A stretch of 21,431 bases of DNA from CAYFMH01 sp964344775 (GCA_964344775.1 CAYFOO010000020.1:1-21431), one strand, 5' to 3'; shown: positions 1 through 8,281, numbered from the stretch's first letter. The notes: generated from the sequence alone by a model not told the origin. Program-made: numbers and translations.

Positions 1-60
1 CAGCTAAAATCCTTACACACTCGCTATAAACGACTTTCACAGAGTTTCCTTAAAGCCCTA

Positions 61-90
61 CTACTTTCCACCTACAACTTACAACTTTCC
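61..90. repeat. Period-7 tandem repeat, locus 1
   Basis: Four imperfect heptamers of the form ACTTTCC / ACCTACA / ACTTACA / ACTTTCC lie in line with period 7. The same heptamer family recurs next to rny and mscS, so this is one member of a dispersed intergenic repeat. No gene is visible in 1-271. Confidence 0.6.
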
Positions 91-134
91 TTCATTATCC
101 CTCAATTCTGATTCTGAAGTCAAAAGTTTTTTTC

Positions 135-165
<31 letters not shown>

Positions 166-178
166 TGGAATATTAATA

Positions 179-248
179 GTCATTCCGGCTTGCCCGGAAT
201 CCCTTCTGTTGTGCTATCAGGATCAGATCCTGGACAAGCCAGGATGAC
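179..248. repeat. Palindromic double-hairpin element
   Basis: The outer ends are GTCAT and ATGAC, and the two halves are near-complementary over 22 bases. Each half is also a compact hairpin. ATTCCGG (182-188) pairs with CCGGAAT (194-200) around loop CTTGC. ATCCTGG (227-233) pairs with CCAGGAT (239-245) around loop ACAAG. The two hairpins differ from each other by paired changes that keep both stems intact. It follows the 3' end of the ATPase gene and looks like a REP-type dispersed element; it could also act in transcript ending. Only this copy is seen in the window. Confidence 0.7.
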
Positions 249-254
249 TTAAAA

Positions 255-289
255 TTTGTAATTTGTAATTCTTAATTTGTAATTGCTAA
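255..289. repeat. Period-7 tandem repeat, locus 2 (TTTGTAA)
   Basis: Five heptamers in line: TTTGTAA, TTTGTAA, TTCTTAA, TTTGTAA, TTGCTAA. The stop codon of the ATPase gene (272-274) lies inside the array, so the last residues of that protein are encoded by the repeat. Confidence 0.7.
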
Positions 290-2938
290 ACTTCTCCTCA
301 CCACCATCTTCCGCATCTCCACCACCACCAACGGCAATAATGAAGCCACCGCCACTACACCCCAGTCAGCCAGACTGAGCGGCACGGTTTTTAGAATAGA
401 ATTCAAAAATGGTACATAAAGCATCAACAGTACCATCAAAATCGAAGTGAAGATCGCCACAATCAAGAAGTGATTGGAAAACGGGTTTTGTCGAAAAATA
501 GATTGAAAATAACTTCGGGCCGAAAAGGCATTCACAAGCTGGACAAAAACCAGAGAAGTAAACGCTACCGTCATCGCATGCGGATAATGCAAATGTGGCT
601 CCCCTCCCCACACCCATCCGTCATCAAACACAGTCCAGAGAAATGCTCCTGTCACCGCAATCCCGATAGAAAATCCCATCATGAGAAAATCAAGAACAAA
701 TTTTTTGTTCATAACTTTTGCTTTTGGATCTCGGGGCTTTTCTTTCATCAGATCTCGCTCCGGCGTATCCACGCCCAGTGCAATCGCTGGTAAAATATCG
801 GTCCCCAAATCGATACAGAGAATCAAAATGGCCGTCAAAGGCAACGGAAATTGAAATAAAATGGCCGAGAAAATAACGACCAATTCTCCCACATTACAAG
901 AGAAAATAAACCACACGAACTTCCGAAGATTTTGATAAATCCGTCTCCCCTCCTCCACGGCCGTCACGATGGACGCAAAAGAATCGTTCGTCAGGATCAT
1001 GGTCGAAGCCTCTTTCGACACTTCGGTTCCCGTGATCCCCATCGCCACTCCGATGTCGGCCTTCTTCAGGGCCGGAGCATCGTTGACCCCATCCCCTGTC
1101 ATCGCCACGATCTCTCCCATGGATTGTAGGAGTGAGACGATCCGCATTTTTTGAGCCGGTAAACTACGTGCAAAAATCACCGCTTTTTCTCGATCTTTGA
1201 GGAGTTTCTTTATTTTTTTATCGGACATCTTCTCTACTTCTTCTCCGGTCAAAATCACAGTCTCTCGTCCCTCCGTAATCCCCAGTTCTCCGGCAATCGC
1301 TTTGGCGGTGATCCCATAATCTCCGGTGATTACAACAATCCGAATACCGGCACTATGACAATCTTCTACCGCTTCAATTACTTCTTCTCGAGGTGGATCA
1401 ATCATCCCGACTAGTCCTACAAAAATGAGCTTCTTTTCGGTATCAGCCTCACTTTTGAATTTCTCATTTTTCCCCACTGGACGCTTCGCAAAAGCAATCA
1501 CTCGCAGGGCATTTTTCGCCATTCGTTCGTAGTGGGCTTTGATTTTTTTGAGTTTGGCCGGCGTCATCCGATGTACTTTTTTTCCGTCCGTCCAATGCGT
1601 ACATTTGGCCAACACGTGATCTGGAGATCCCTTGGCCAGTACATTTCCCTGGGAAACCACCGACATCATTTTTCGTCCAGAATCAAAAGGAAATGTTTCA
1701 TCAATTTTATCGTTTAGAAATTCACAACCCTTATTTTTTTGGAGAAATTTATATTTCGCCGCCAGGGTCAGTAATGCTCCGTCGGTCGGATCTCCAAGAA
1801 TTTTGTACCGTCCTCCCGCCTTGGTCAGCGAAGAATCGTTACACTTGTGGCAGATCTCGAGCAGTTCCTGCAGAAGCCCAGTGTTCTCACGAACTCCCTC
1901 TCGTCCTCCGAGGAAGTCGATCCCTCCTGACCTAGGATCATACCCCACCCCAAACACTTCGAAAATCGATCGATCCGCGAGGTAAATCTCTCGCACGGTC
2001 ATCTCATTTTTGGTCAGGGTTCCGGTTTTGTCCGAACAAATCGTGGTCACTGCCCCCAGGGTTTCCACGGAAGAAAGTTTTTTTACAATTGCTTTTTTGC
2101 GAGTCAAAATCGTGGCTCCCAATGCCAACGCAATTGTGATCGTCGTCGGCAATCCCTCCGGTACCGCGGCAATCGCCACGGACACAGAGAAAAGCAAACT
2201 TTCGAGCAGATCAGATCCACGCCAGAGCCCCATCCCAAAAAGGAGTAAACAAATCACACCCGTCACCTTGGTCACGAAAACACCCATGTGGGCCAGTTCT
2301 TTTTGAAGGGGCGAAGCTTGATCTTTGGTTTCTGTGGCCAACTTGGCGATTTCACCAAATCGAGTATCCATTCCGATTTTGGCCACTTCCATCACCCCCG
2401 TCCCGTGCACTACACATGTCCCCATCAGCACTACTCCGGTCCCCATGAAGACTTCGTCTCCCGCAAACTTCTCCACCGGAACACTCTCCCCCGTGAGGGC
2501 TGATTCCTCTACTTTCAAAGAATGTGCCTCCAATAATTTCCCATCCGCGGGGATCTTGTCCCCCTCGCGGATGATCACAATATCTCCTGGAACCAAATCT
2601 TCGGTAGATATCAACTGAGCTTCTCCGTCTCGCACCACCTCAATCTCTGGATGAATCATGTTTTTAAGTGCCTGCAGCGTCTTCTCTGTCCGAAATTCTT
2701 GAAAAAATCCAATTCCCGCATTGAGCAGAACGATCCCCAGGATCACCATGGCATCGGTCTCTTCTCCGAGAAAAAATGAGACGCCTCCTGCAGCAACCAA
2801 GATCAAAACAAGCAGATCCGTAAATTGTCGCCCCAGAATCTTGTACCACGGATTTGCTGTTTTGGTAGATAGTACGTTTTTTCCGTACTCCTTGGTACGG
2901 ATTTTTACTTCACGAGATGTCAGTCCTTTGAGATGCAT
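272..2938 (-). CDS. P-type cation-transporting ATPase (P2 type, Ca2+ or Na+/K+-like)
   Basis: ATP-driven cation pump of the inner membrane, 888 aa, the usual length for the P2 family. N-terminal cation-ATPase segment (about 1-40) is followed by the first membrane pair (about 42-80). The actuator domain has TGES at 149-152. PEGLP at 260-264 lies in membrane helix 4. The phosphorylation motif DKTGT has Asp303. Nucleotide-binding KGSPD is at 436-440 and the hinge TGDGVND at 614-620. Helix 5 carries NVGE (682-685), and helix 6 has Asp710 and Asp714 in DLGTDILPA, the region that supplies cation ligands. These fit a P2A/P2C pump, but Ca2+ versus Na+/K+ or H+ cannot be settled by reading. It starts 11 nt after the upstream coiled-coil gene, so the two are probably cotranscribed. 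No Shine-Dalgarno is seen; the start follows an A/T-rich leader. The last codons run into a heptamer repeat. Confidence 0.95.
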   Translation of the reverse strand: MHLKGLTSREVKIRTKEYGKNVLSTKTANPWYKILGRQFTDLLVLILVAAGGVSFFLGEETDAMVILGIVLLNAGIGFFQEFRTEKTLQALKNMIHPEIEVVRDGEAQLISTEDLVPGDIVIIREGDKIPADGKLLEAHSLKVEESALTGESVPVEKFAGDEVFMGTGVVLMGTCVVHGTGVMEVAKIGMDTRFGEIAKLATETKDQASPLQKELAHMGVFVTKVTGVICLLLFGMGLWRGSDLLESLLFSVSVAIAAVPEGLPTTITIALALGATILTRKKAIVKKLSSVETLGAVTTICSDKTGTLTKNEMTVREIYLADRSIFEVFGVGYDPRSGGIDFLGGREGVRENTGLLQELLEICHKCNDSSLTKAGGRYKILGDPTDGALLTLAAKYKFLQKNKGCEFLNDKIDETFPFDSGRKMMSVVSQGNVLAKGSPDHVLAKCTHWTDGKKVHRMTPAKLKKIKAHYERMAKNALRVIAFAKRPVGKNEKFKSEADTEKKLIFVGLVGMIDPPREEVIEAVEDCHSAGIRIVVITGDYGITAKAIAGELGITEGRETVILTGEEVEKMSDKKIKKLLKDREKAVIFARSLPAQKMRIVSLLQSMGEIVAMTGDGVNDAPALKKADIGVAMGITGTEVSKEASTMILTNDSFASIVTAVEEGRRIYQNLRKFVWFIFSCNVGELVVIFSAILFQFPLPLTAILILCIDLGTDILPAIALGVDTPERDLMKEKPRDPKAKVMNKKFVLDFLMMGFSIGIAVTGAFLWTVFDDGWVWGGEPHLHYPHAMTVAFTSLVFVQLVNAFSARSYFQSIFRQNPFSNHFLIVAIFTSILMVLLMLYVPFLNSILKTVPLSLADWGVVAVASLLPLVVVEMRKMVVRRSLAITN

Positions 2939-2949
2939 TTTTTTATTAT

Positions 2950-4404
2950 TTAAAAAGTTGTTCCCCCGATTTCCAAAAGTTGCCTCTGCCCTGGGGAAAG
3001 TCGGCTGAGAACAACGTCGGTAGCGACTTTGGTGATTTTCCCTTCTGGGAAGGCTTTTTCGAGAGCCGTCTGAATTGCGAGAGAATAAAGACTGTATTTC
3101 CCAACGGTTTTCACAGAAGTTTTAACTGTTTCTTTGAGGGCTTGTTTGGTCACCGCACTTTTTATGGCTTCTCGTCCTGCAGTCACCACACCAACCCTCG
3201 TAGCAATACCAGCTGCCCCAGTCGCACCAAAAGTAGCCAAACTTCCTATCGCTCCTACAACAAATATGGCATCTCCAGTTAAATTTAGCCCAAAATCCGC
3301 CCACTTCGCCCAAAGAGGGTCCCCATTATCTTGAAAAAGCCGCCATCCACTCTTAAAACTTCCCACGATCGGAACCGCTTCTACCAAAACATTAGAATCT
3401 GTGATGGTTTCTGGAAAAACTCCAAAATCCCCCTGTGCCACCGCTTCCCAAATCCCTCGAGAGAGAACCTCGATGGCCATTAATTTCCCCGTTGTTTTGA
3501 GGGTCAGACCCGGGAATTTTTTTCTTTTTACCTGGGTATAAAACTCCATTTTCCCCTTTTTTATACCATCCTTTGCAATGCTAGCCGTTAGGTTTTTGAT
3601 CTTTTCCGCAGCTTTTTTGGGAGAAATTTTTCCAGTTCTCGCATCCATCGTGATCTGATGCATTTTTTCTTTGTATTTTGCCCTGAGGATTCGAACACTC
3701 TCGATGGCAGCTGGATTGTGAGCTAATGTTTCTCGTGCTTTTTTGGCCGTTTCCACCCCTTCTCCTACTTTTTCGCTAAAATTTTCTACAGAATCTTTCA
3801 GTGCTCCACCCTTTTCTTGAGCCTTTTTGTAGAAACCGATTTCTTTTTCATATCGCTGTACCCCTTTCCATTTCAGACTATCGGCAACGAGGCTCTTGAG
3901 AAATAAAAAAGGACGAAGAAGAAAAAACTCCCCTTCTGTTTTTTCCCAATTTTTGGCTAACAAATTTTTTACATTTTCAAAATTAACTTTTTTGGCCCGA
4001 TAGTGCCCCATCTCATTTGCTTCTCCAAACTCATCCACTGCTTCTTCAAATGAAGATCTCAAAGATTCTGTACTTTCTTCTCCTTTTTTCACAAAAGCCA
4101 GTTTGTGTTTTACTTTTTCAAGTCGCCGGGCTAATTTCCCTTCCCAGCCTTTTTCAGAAACATCAATTTCTGATTCTCGAGCTAATTTCTCTGCATCTCG
4201 AAAGAGCGTGCTGCTTTTTGCAATTTCTCTCTGAAGGCCAAACATCTCCGAATCTGTCTCACGAAGGACGAGATGAGAATCCACTGTCTCCTCCGTAGCC
4301 TCACTCGGTTTTTCTTTGGTCTCTGCCAAAATCTCGTTATCATTCGCTGCAGAAAGCATCTCTGGCTCCTCTTCAATTTTGCGGACAGTAGCTGATTTGG
4401 TCAT
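2950..4404 (-). CDS. Uncharacterised coiled-coil protein with hydrophobic C-terminal region
   Basis: 484 aa, not recognised as a named family. Residues 1-60 are acidic and low in complexity, a probable disordered N-terminus. About 60-300 is rich in Lys/Glu/Ala and predicted helical or coiled coil. The C-terminal third holds alternating hydrophobic and amphipathic stretches, including EAVPIVGSFKSGWRLF and a Gly/Ala-rich segment (GAIGSLATFGATGAAG) that looks membrane-inserting. There is no signal peptide or catalytic motif. It is preceded by its own promoter (4429-4457) and followed after 11 nt by the cation ATPase, so it is probably the first gene of a two-gene operon. Reading suggests a membrane-associated or pore-like structural protein, but this is inference only. 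The start lacks a Shine-Dalgarno sequence. Confidence 0.8.
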   Translation of the reverse strand: MTKSATVRKIEEEPEMLSAANDNEILAETKEKPSEATEETVDSHLVLRETDSEMFGLQREIAKSSTLFRDAEKLARESEIDVSEKGWEGKLARRLEKVKHKLAFVKKGEESTESLRSSFEEAVDEFGEANEMGHYRAKKVNFENVKNLLAKNWEKTEGEFFLLRPFLFLKSLVADSLKWKGVQRYEKEIGFYKKAQEKGGALKDSVENFSEKVGEGVETAKKARETLAHNPAAIESVRILRAKYKEKMHQITMDARTGKISPKKAAEKIKNLTASIAKDGIKKGKMEFYTQVKRKKFPGLTLKTTGKLMAIEVLSRGIWEAVAQGDFGVFPETITDSNVLVEAVPIVGSFKSGWRLFQDNGDPLWAKWADFGLNLTGDAIFVVGAIGSLATFGATGAAGIATRVGVVTAGREAIKSAVTKQALKETVKTSVKTVGKYSLYSLAIQTALEKAFPEGKITKVATDVVLSRLSPGQRQLLEIGGTTF

Positions 4405-4428
4405 AATTAAAATTCAATATATCTAATC

Positions 4429-4457
4429 ATTATACCATAGATAAGCTAAAAATACAA
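4429..4457 (-). promoter_or_regulatory. Sigma70-type promoter for the 484-aa gene
   Basis: On the minus strand, TTGTAT (4452-4457) and a perfect TATAAT (4429-4434) are separated by 17 bp. The predicted start of transcription is about 20 nt before the ATG at 4404, giving a short A/T-rich leader. The -35 is weak and the -10 strong. Confidence 0.6.
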
Positions 4458-4531
4458 CCAAAACTGCTTACTTTTTTTATCGGAGCAAATAAAAAACTCC
4501 TACCCTCAATTCAATTTTTATAAAAAATAAT

Positions 4532-4559
4532 TTGACAATTTTGTAAAAATAATTATACA
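4532..4559 (+). promoter_or_regulatory. Sigma70-type promoter for the 204-aa gene
   Basis: Perfect TTGACA (4532-4537), a 16-bp spacer and TATACA (4554-4559) lie 35 nt before the ATG at 4594. It is divergent from the promoter at 4429-4457, and together they account for the 189-bp intergenic gap. Confidence 0.65.
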
Positions 4560-4593
4560 CAACATAGTTTTTAATTTTTAACCTTATTTTAAA

Positions 4594-5208
4594 ATGGCAG
4601 AAAAAATAACCTCACCGGATCATGATTTACATCAAATCACATTCCCTTTTGACAAAGCTTATACAGCAAAAGATATAATTGAAGCCATACCACATCACAC
4701 CGCTCATGATTTATTTCGGTGGGCAAAAGGCCTGATGAAAGAAGTTATAAAAAAGGAATTTGCAGTAATAGAACAAGATGATTCCAGAGCTGAATATGCA
4801 TTAAGTGCTTTGCTCTTAGCTATGAAATCCCAAATTCTAATGGGTGGAAAACCTCATTCAGAATTGTTCTTAGTACAAGCCCAAGCCCATGAAGTCATGG
4901 CTTTTTATGAGAATCAACATGATCCAGAAAGAAAATTAATGATCCTTGAAAAAGCAAAACACCTCTACGAACAATCAGCCTCTGGCGTAGGAGGCAGCTA
5001 TCGTAAAACCGCCCCCGTAGCCAAAACTGCTTTAAAAAGAGTGGAAGCAGATATTGAAAAACTCCAAAAATCTCTAAATTTTAAAGAGGGTCACCCAGTA
5101 TTAGCTTGGGCCAGCCAAACTTCAAAAAGAATTTTTGATGCTGTTGTAAATTATTGTCGTGATAATTCAAGTAATACAAACTCCTCAATCGTTCTCGCTG
5201 GCATTTAA
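4594..5208 (+). CDS. Uncharacterised all-helical protein
   Basis: 204 aa, cytoplasmic by composition, with no signal peptide or membrane segment. Residues about 30-150 read as a run of amphipathic helices (HDLFRWAKGLMKEVIKKEF, then ALSALLLAMKSQILM, then LMILEKAKHLYEQSA). That resembles a TPR or other alpha-solenoid fold without a clean repeat consensus. The C-terminus is Ser/Asn-rich. It has its own promoter upstream and a good intrinsic terminator 22 nt after its stop, so it is probably monocistronic. The start has an A/T-rich leader without Shine-Dalgarno. The neighbouring downstream gene is TPR-like, so the two may serve related scaffold roles. No function can be assigned. Confidence 0.8.
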   Translation: MAEKITSPDHDLHQITFPFDKAYTAKDIIEAIPHHTAHDLFRWAKGLMKEVIKKEFAVIEQDDSRAEYALSALLLAMKSQILMGGKPHSELFLVQAQAHEVMAFYENQHDPERKLMILEKAKHLYEQSASGVGGSYRKTAPVAKTALKRVEADIEKLQKSLNFKEGHPVLAWASQTSKRIFDAVVNYCRDNSSNTNSSIVLAGI

Positions 5209-5229
5209 ACAGACTTAAAATCTACTACC

Positions 5230-5264
5230 AAAAGTCGTCTCACCACCACGCGGGCGACTTTTTT
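5230..5264 (+). terminator. Intrinsic terminator after the 204-aa gene
   Basis: AAAAGTCGTC (5230-5239) pairs with GGCGACTTTT (5253-5262), 10 bp with one G-T pair, around a 13-nt loop and followed by a T-run. A classical rho-independent terminator. Confidence 0.85.
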
Positions 5265-5266
5265 AT

Positions 5267-5295
5267 TTGACCCATCGTCGGTAGCCAGCTATAAA
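5267..5295 (+). promoter_or_regulatory. Sigma70-type promoter for the TPR-like gene
   Basis: TTGACC (5267-5272), a 17-bp spacer and TATAAA (5290-5295). It begins immediately after the preceding terminator and leaves a leader of about 34 nt made almost entirely of A and T/C before the ATG at 5336. Confidence 0.7.
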
Positions 5296-5335
5296 TTTCC
5301 AAACTTTTTTCTCAAAAACAAAAATAAAAACAAAA

Positions 5336-5833
5336 ATGGATCGCACAGAAAATGCTCCCTCTGGGCTCGAATTGAAAGATATCGTGGTCGAAAAAACTCC
5401 TGATCTCAATGCACACAAAACAGCTATTTTTTACAGAACAAAATTCATAGCAGTAATCACCGGCCCAAAACCTCATATTCCTCATACTGAAACTCCCATA
5501 AACGACAATGAGGATCCCCTCCAAAAAAAAGAAACAGCGTTTGGAACCGCCTGTCTCCTGCTAGTGCAAAAAGGAAGACACAGAACCGTCCTCCGAATGC
5601 TGGAAGAAGTACTAGAAGAATCCGGAGAAACAGCCGGGATTCTCTTTCGTATAGCACAGTGTCACGAAGGTTTAAAAAATTACAAAAAAGCTCTAAAATT
5701 CTATGAAAAATGTATTTCAAAAGATATCCGTGGGCCTCTTGGAGAAAATTTTCTCCCTGATGTAAAAATTGCTATCGCCAGAATAAAACAACCAATCCTT
5801 GCAAAATTTAGTCCCCTGACTCCCAAACTTTAA
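5336..5833 (+). CDS. TPR-repeat-like protein
   Basis: 165 aa. The first 65 residues have low complexity and give no fold clue. Residues about 68-150 read as two to three helical hairpins of TPR type (VLRMLEEVLEESGETAGILF, then IAQCHEGLKNYKKALKFYEK with the typical alternation of small and aromatic residues). TPRs bind other proteins, so a scaffold role is likely but the partner is unknown. It has its own promoter and an A-rich leader without Shine-Dalgarno. Its last 26 bp overlap the 3' end of the convergent pyruvyltransferase-like gene, so the two transcripts would be complementary there. Confidence 0.75.
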   Translation: MDRTENAPSGLELKDIVVEKTPDLNAHKTAIFYRTKFIAVITGPKPHIPHTETPINDNEDPLQKKETAFGTACLLLVQKGRHRTVLRMLEEVLEESGETAGILFRIAQCHEGLKNYKKALKFYEKCISKDIRGPLGENFLPDVKIAIARIKQPILAKFSPLTPKL

Positions 5834-6713
5834 TATCCCTTTCTGCTACAAAATTGGCCACCTTCTCTGCGTACGGTTTTTTTAGGCTAAAAGTATTTTG
5901 GGCTTTGCAGAAAAATTCCCCCAAAATCAAAAAGTGAAATCGCTCTCCAATCGCTACTTCTGCTCTCGAAAAAAGTGAAAAAAGTTCGGTCTTAGAAGTA
6001 GGAAAAACGACCTCTCGACTCAGCTCTGCGGGGACATATTTTTTATCAGAAGCTTGAAAAGCCACGAAGACTTTTCGGTACCCCGGATATTTTTCCTGAA
6101 TTTCATTCCAGGTTTTTGAACTAATCTTTGAAAGTGCATTAATCAACACTAATTTGTCTTTTGCTATTTTATCCCCTTCTCCCCATTTTTGTGTGGGAAG
6201 AAAAGCCGCTACCGCATCTTCAGCTACTTTCACATCTTTGATAACCAAAAATCGCAAAGCCTCTTTTGAAGCCTTGTCCCGAGTTTCTACACTTTTACAA
6301 TGGGTAAAAACAGAGCGAATTAGAAGTTTAGATACCATCCCAAGTTTTTTATCAATTCCCTGCCCTTCAAAAATAACGGGCTTCCCCAATTTTTTTGCCT
6401 GACGAAACACCAAAAACCAAAGAAAAACCGCTCGAAACTTGATCGCAAAAAGCCCTCCCCCAGGAAAAACCACTTGATCAACTTTGTTTTTGAGATCGGC
6501 AAAAACCTTCCGGTGCATCAAATAACGAAAATAACTGCGAAATCCTGCCGGATAAAAAGCAACCGTTTCAAACTGGCGTTCACAAAAATTCTGAGAAAAA
6601 TCAGAATCACTGGTCATCACGATTGAATCCGGATATTTCTCCAGTGCGGCATTCAAAATAAGCTCATCTCCCAGATTTTTCGCCCCAAAATTACCGATCA
6701 AAAGCGTTTTCAT
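5808..6713 (-). CDS. Polysaccharide pyruvyltransferase family protein (CsaB-like)
   Basis: 301 aa, within the usual range. The family adds pyruvyl ketals to cell-wall or S-layer-anchoring glycans using phosphoenolpyruvate. Visible marks are the N-terminal GNFGAKNLGDELIL (7-20), matching the family's glycine-rich start, VFPGGGLF (82-89), EGQGID (116-121), TRDKAS (144-149) and the late GERFHF (256-261) that corresponds to the conserved G-x-R-x-H motif. There is no signal peptide, so it should act in the cytoplasm. Together with uppS on the same strand it suggests an envelope-glycan locus. The -10 of its promoter lies so close to the ATG that the mRNA may be leaderless. The true substrate cannot be told from sequence. 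Confidence 0.85.
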   Translation of the reverse strand: MKTLLIGNFGAKNLGDELILNAALEKYPDSIVMTSDSDFSQNFCERQFETVAFYPAGFRSYFRYLMHRKVFADLKNKVDQVVFPGGGLFAIKFRAVFLWFLVFRQAKKLGKPVIFEGQGIDKKLGMVSKLLIRSVFTHCKSVETRDKASKEALRFLVIKDVKVAEDAVAAFLPTQKWGEGDKIAKDKLVLINALSKISSKTWNEIQEKYPGYRKVFVAFQASDKKYVPAELSREVVFPTSKTELFSLFSRAEVAIGERFHFLILGEFFCKAQNTFSLKKPYAEKVANFVAERDIKVWESGD

Positions 6714-6719
6714 AGCTTA

Positions 6720-6747
6720 ATTTTACACATAAAAAAATTTTTTCCAA
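6720..6747 (-). promoter_or_regulatory. Putative promoter for the CsaB-like gene
   Basis: On the minus strand, TTGGAA (6742-6747), a 16-bp spacer and TAAAAT (6720-6725). Only 6 nt lie between the -10 and the ATG at 6713, so transcription would begin at or next to the start codon. Confidence 0.45.
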
Positions 6748-6800
6748 CTGCCCTTCCCTTAATTTAAAGGAAGATGGCTAAAAGCTAGAAGGGATAAATT

Positions 6801-6828
6801 TTTCCTATTTCCTATTTCCTGTTTCCTT
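6801..6828. repeat. Period-7 tandem repeat, locus 3 (TTTCCTA)
   Basis: Four heptamers in line: TTTCCTA, TTTCCTA, TTTCCTG, TTTCCTT. They end one base before the uppS stop codon (6830-6832). The heptamer differs from those at the other loci, but the period and position are the same. Confidence 0.75.
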
Positions 6829-6829
6829 G

Positions 6830-7459
6830 CTATTCCCCCTGCCTCCGATCCCGTCCCAAAAAATCTTCTAAAACTTCTTCGACATCTTCCTTCTCAATCT
6901 CTGGCAAAAATTTATCAAGAAAAAAAAACTCCGCATACGCCGCCTGCCAAATACAAAAATTGGAAATACGCCGCTCTCCTCCGGTCCGTAAAATAATATC
7001 CAGATCGGGCACTTCCAGATTTTTTTCAATTTTCCCTTGATCTGCCGCACGGACAATCTCATCTCGCCCTCCATAATCCAAACAAAAATAAATGGTAAAA
7101 TCCTTATTTTTCACTGTTTTTTCCTCAGCTTCTTCGATTTTTTCCTTTAAAAATTTGGGTATTCGATCTTTTCGACCGGCATGTACTACTTGTACTTTTT
7201 TTTCGATAAGTTCTGGTAACCATTCATCGATAATCTGGGCATACAGTTCCATCAAATACTTCACCTCCCCCGGAGAACGTTTCCAGTTTTCCGTAGAAAA
7301 AGCATAGACCGTGAAAGCTTGGAAATCCAGTGAATCGTAGAGAACTGGAAATATTATATCTTTTATTGCTCGAAAACCTTTTTGATGCCCGATTTTTTTT
7401 TCAAATCCATTTTTCTTGGCCCAACGTCGGTTGCCATCAGAGATAAGTCCAAAGTTCAT
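6830..7459 (-). CDS. uppS: Undecaprenyl diphosphate synthase (isoprenyl transferase)
   Basis: Cis-prenyltransferase that extends farnesyl diphosphate to the C55 lipid carrier for peptidoglycan and other wall glycans. It is 209 aa, shorter than the usual 240-250, with the N-terminus trimmed to just before the catalytic motif. SDGNRRWA (7-14) carries the catalytic Asp8. AFSTENWKR (53-61) is the substrate-binding segment, and CLDYGGRDEI (126-135) follows. RTGGERRISNF (158-168) supplies the diphosphate-binding arginines, then WQAAYAEFFF (171-180) with the Mg-binding Glu177. All key residues are present, so the enzyme should work despite the short length. It lies 116 nt upstream of the CsaB-like gene on the same strand. 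Confidence 0.95.
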   Translation of the reverse strand: MNFGLISDGNRRWAKKNGFEKKIGHQKGFRAIKDIIFPVLYDSLDFQAFTVYAFSTENWKRSPGEVKYLMELYAQIIDEWLPELIEKKVQVVHAGRKDRIPKFLKEKIEEAEEKTVKNKDFTIYFCLDYGGRDEIVRAADQGKIEKNLEVPDLDIILRTGGERRISNFCIWQAAYAEFFFLDKFLPEIEKEDVEEVLEDFLGRDRRQGE

Positions 7460-7522
7460 AAAAACTATTTTAGATTGAGAAACGAGGTGACTATAAAAAA
7501 GGAAAAATCAAAAAAAAACAAC

Positions 7523-7550
7523 TTGACTTTTTTATTTTTTTAATTACATT
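7523..7550 (+). promoter_or_regulatory. Putative promoter for the 235-aa gene
   Basis: TTGACT (7523-7528), a 16-bp spacer and TACATT (7545-7550), 23 nt before the ATG at 7574. The -35 and -10 resemble those of the other plus-strand promoters in the window. Confidence 0.5.
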
Positions 7551-7573
7551 GTCTTTGTTTTTATGTTTTAAGA

Positions 7574-8281
7574 ATGAGAATACCAAAAAATTTAGGAAGG
7601 CCTCAAAAAAGGCCCCAAATGCCGAAAGCTCCTCAAAATCTTAGTGATCCGGTTGAATTTTTTAATCAGTTTATGACGAAGCCAAAAACTAGAGCTTTAG
7701 AATTAATCACAAGTGTTTCTGTAGATCAGATTTTTCCGAAAGGGAAAGAAGGAGAATGGGAAGAAAACAAGAGAAGGGTTTTGGAAAAATTTGGAGCAAA
7801 GACTAGTGATGTTATTGCTCAAGCCATAGTAAAAAAAATGGAAGAGCTTTATCGGCTTCGAATTGGAAAAATTGTGGATTCTACCGAGGTGGATAAATTA
7901 GCAGAAATTGAAAAAACAATTAGGCAGATAGAGGATAAAATAGATGAAGTTCGTCGAGGACAAGTAGCTTCTGAACGGGAAGTAAAGGAGGCAATGGAGG
8001 GAATTTGTGATATTTTATTAAGGGCTGCTAAAAAAGGAGAAATAACTATTGTTAATGGTGCGTTAAAAGAATTAGCAGCAGGTTTTGGGAGAAAACATAA
8101 CCCTCAGCTTCAGCAAGAAATGATACAAAAGGTTATTTCAGGACTGCAAGAAATAGGAAAATTTAGTTTATTCTTTCTTCGTTTGGCAGCTGAACATTTT
8201 GATTTGCCATTAGAAGAGGTGGGAGTAGATCCAAATGAAAAAATAATAGTTAAAGTTGTAGATGAAAGAAAAAAACATTAA
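7574..8281 (+). CDS. Uncharacterised helical/coiled-coil protein
   Basis: 235 aa, no signal peptide or membrane helix, not recognised. The first 30 residues are Pro/Lys/Gln-rich and basic, followed by a mixed helical region. Residues about 105-145 are a clear coiled coil (AEIEKTIRQIEDKIDEVRR and onward), and the last 90 residues are helical with a hydrophobic core (ISGLQEIGKFSLFFLRLAAE). The basic N-terminus could contact nucleic acid, which is inference only. Its codons are more AT-rich than those of the flanking minus-strand genes. It has its own promoter and is followed by a strong stem-loop at 8337-8381 in the convergent gap to the cysteine desulfurase gene. Confidence 0.75.
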   Translation: MRIPKNLGRPQKRPQMPKAPQNLSDPVEFFNQFMTKPKTRALELITSVSVDQIFPKGKEGEWEENKRRVLEKFGAKTSDVIAQAIVKKMEELYRLRIGKIVDSTEVDKLAEIEKTIRQIEDKIDEVRRGQVASEREVKEAMEGICDILLRAAKKGEITIVNGALKELAAGFGRKHNPQLQQEMIQKVISGLQEIGKFSLFFLRLAAEHFDLPLEEVGVDPNEKIIVKVVDERKKH

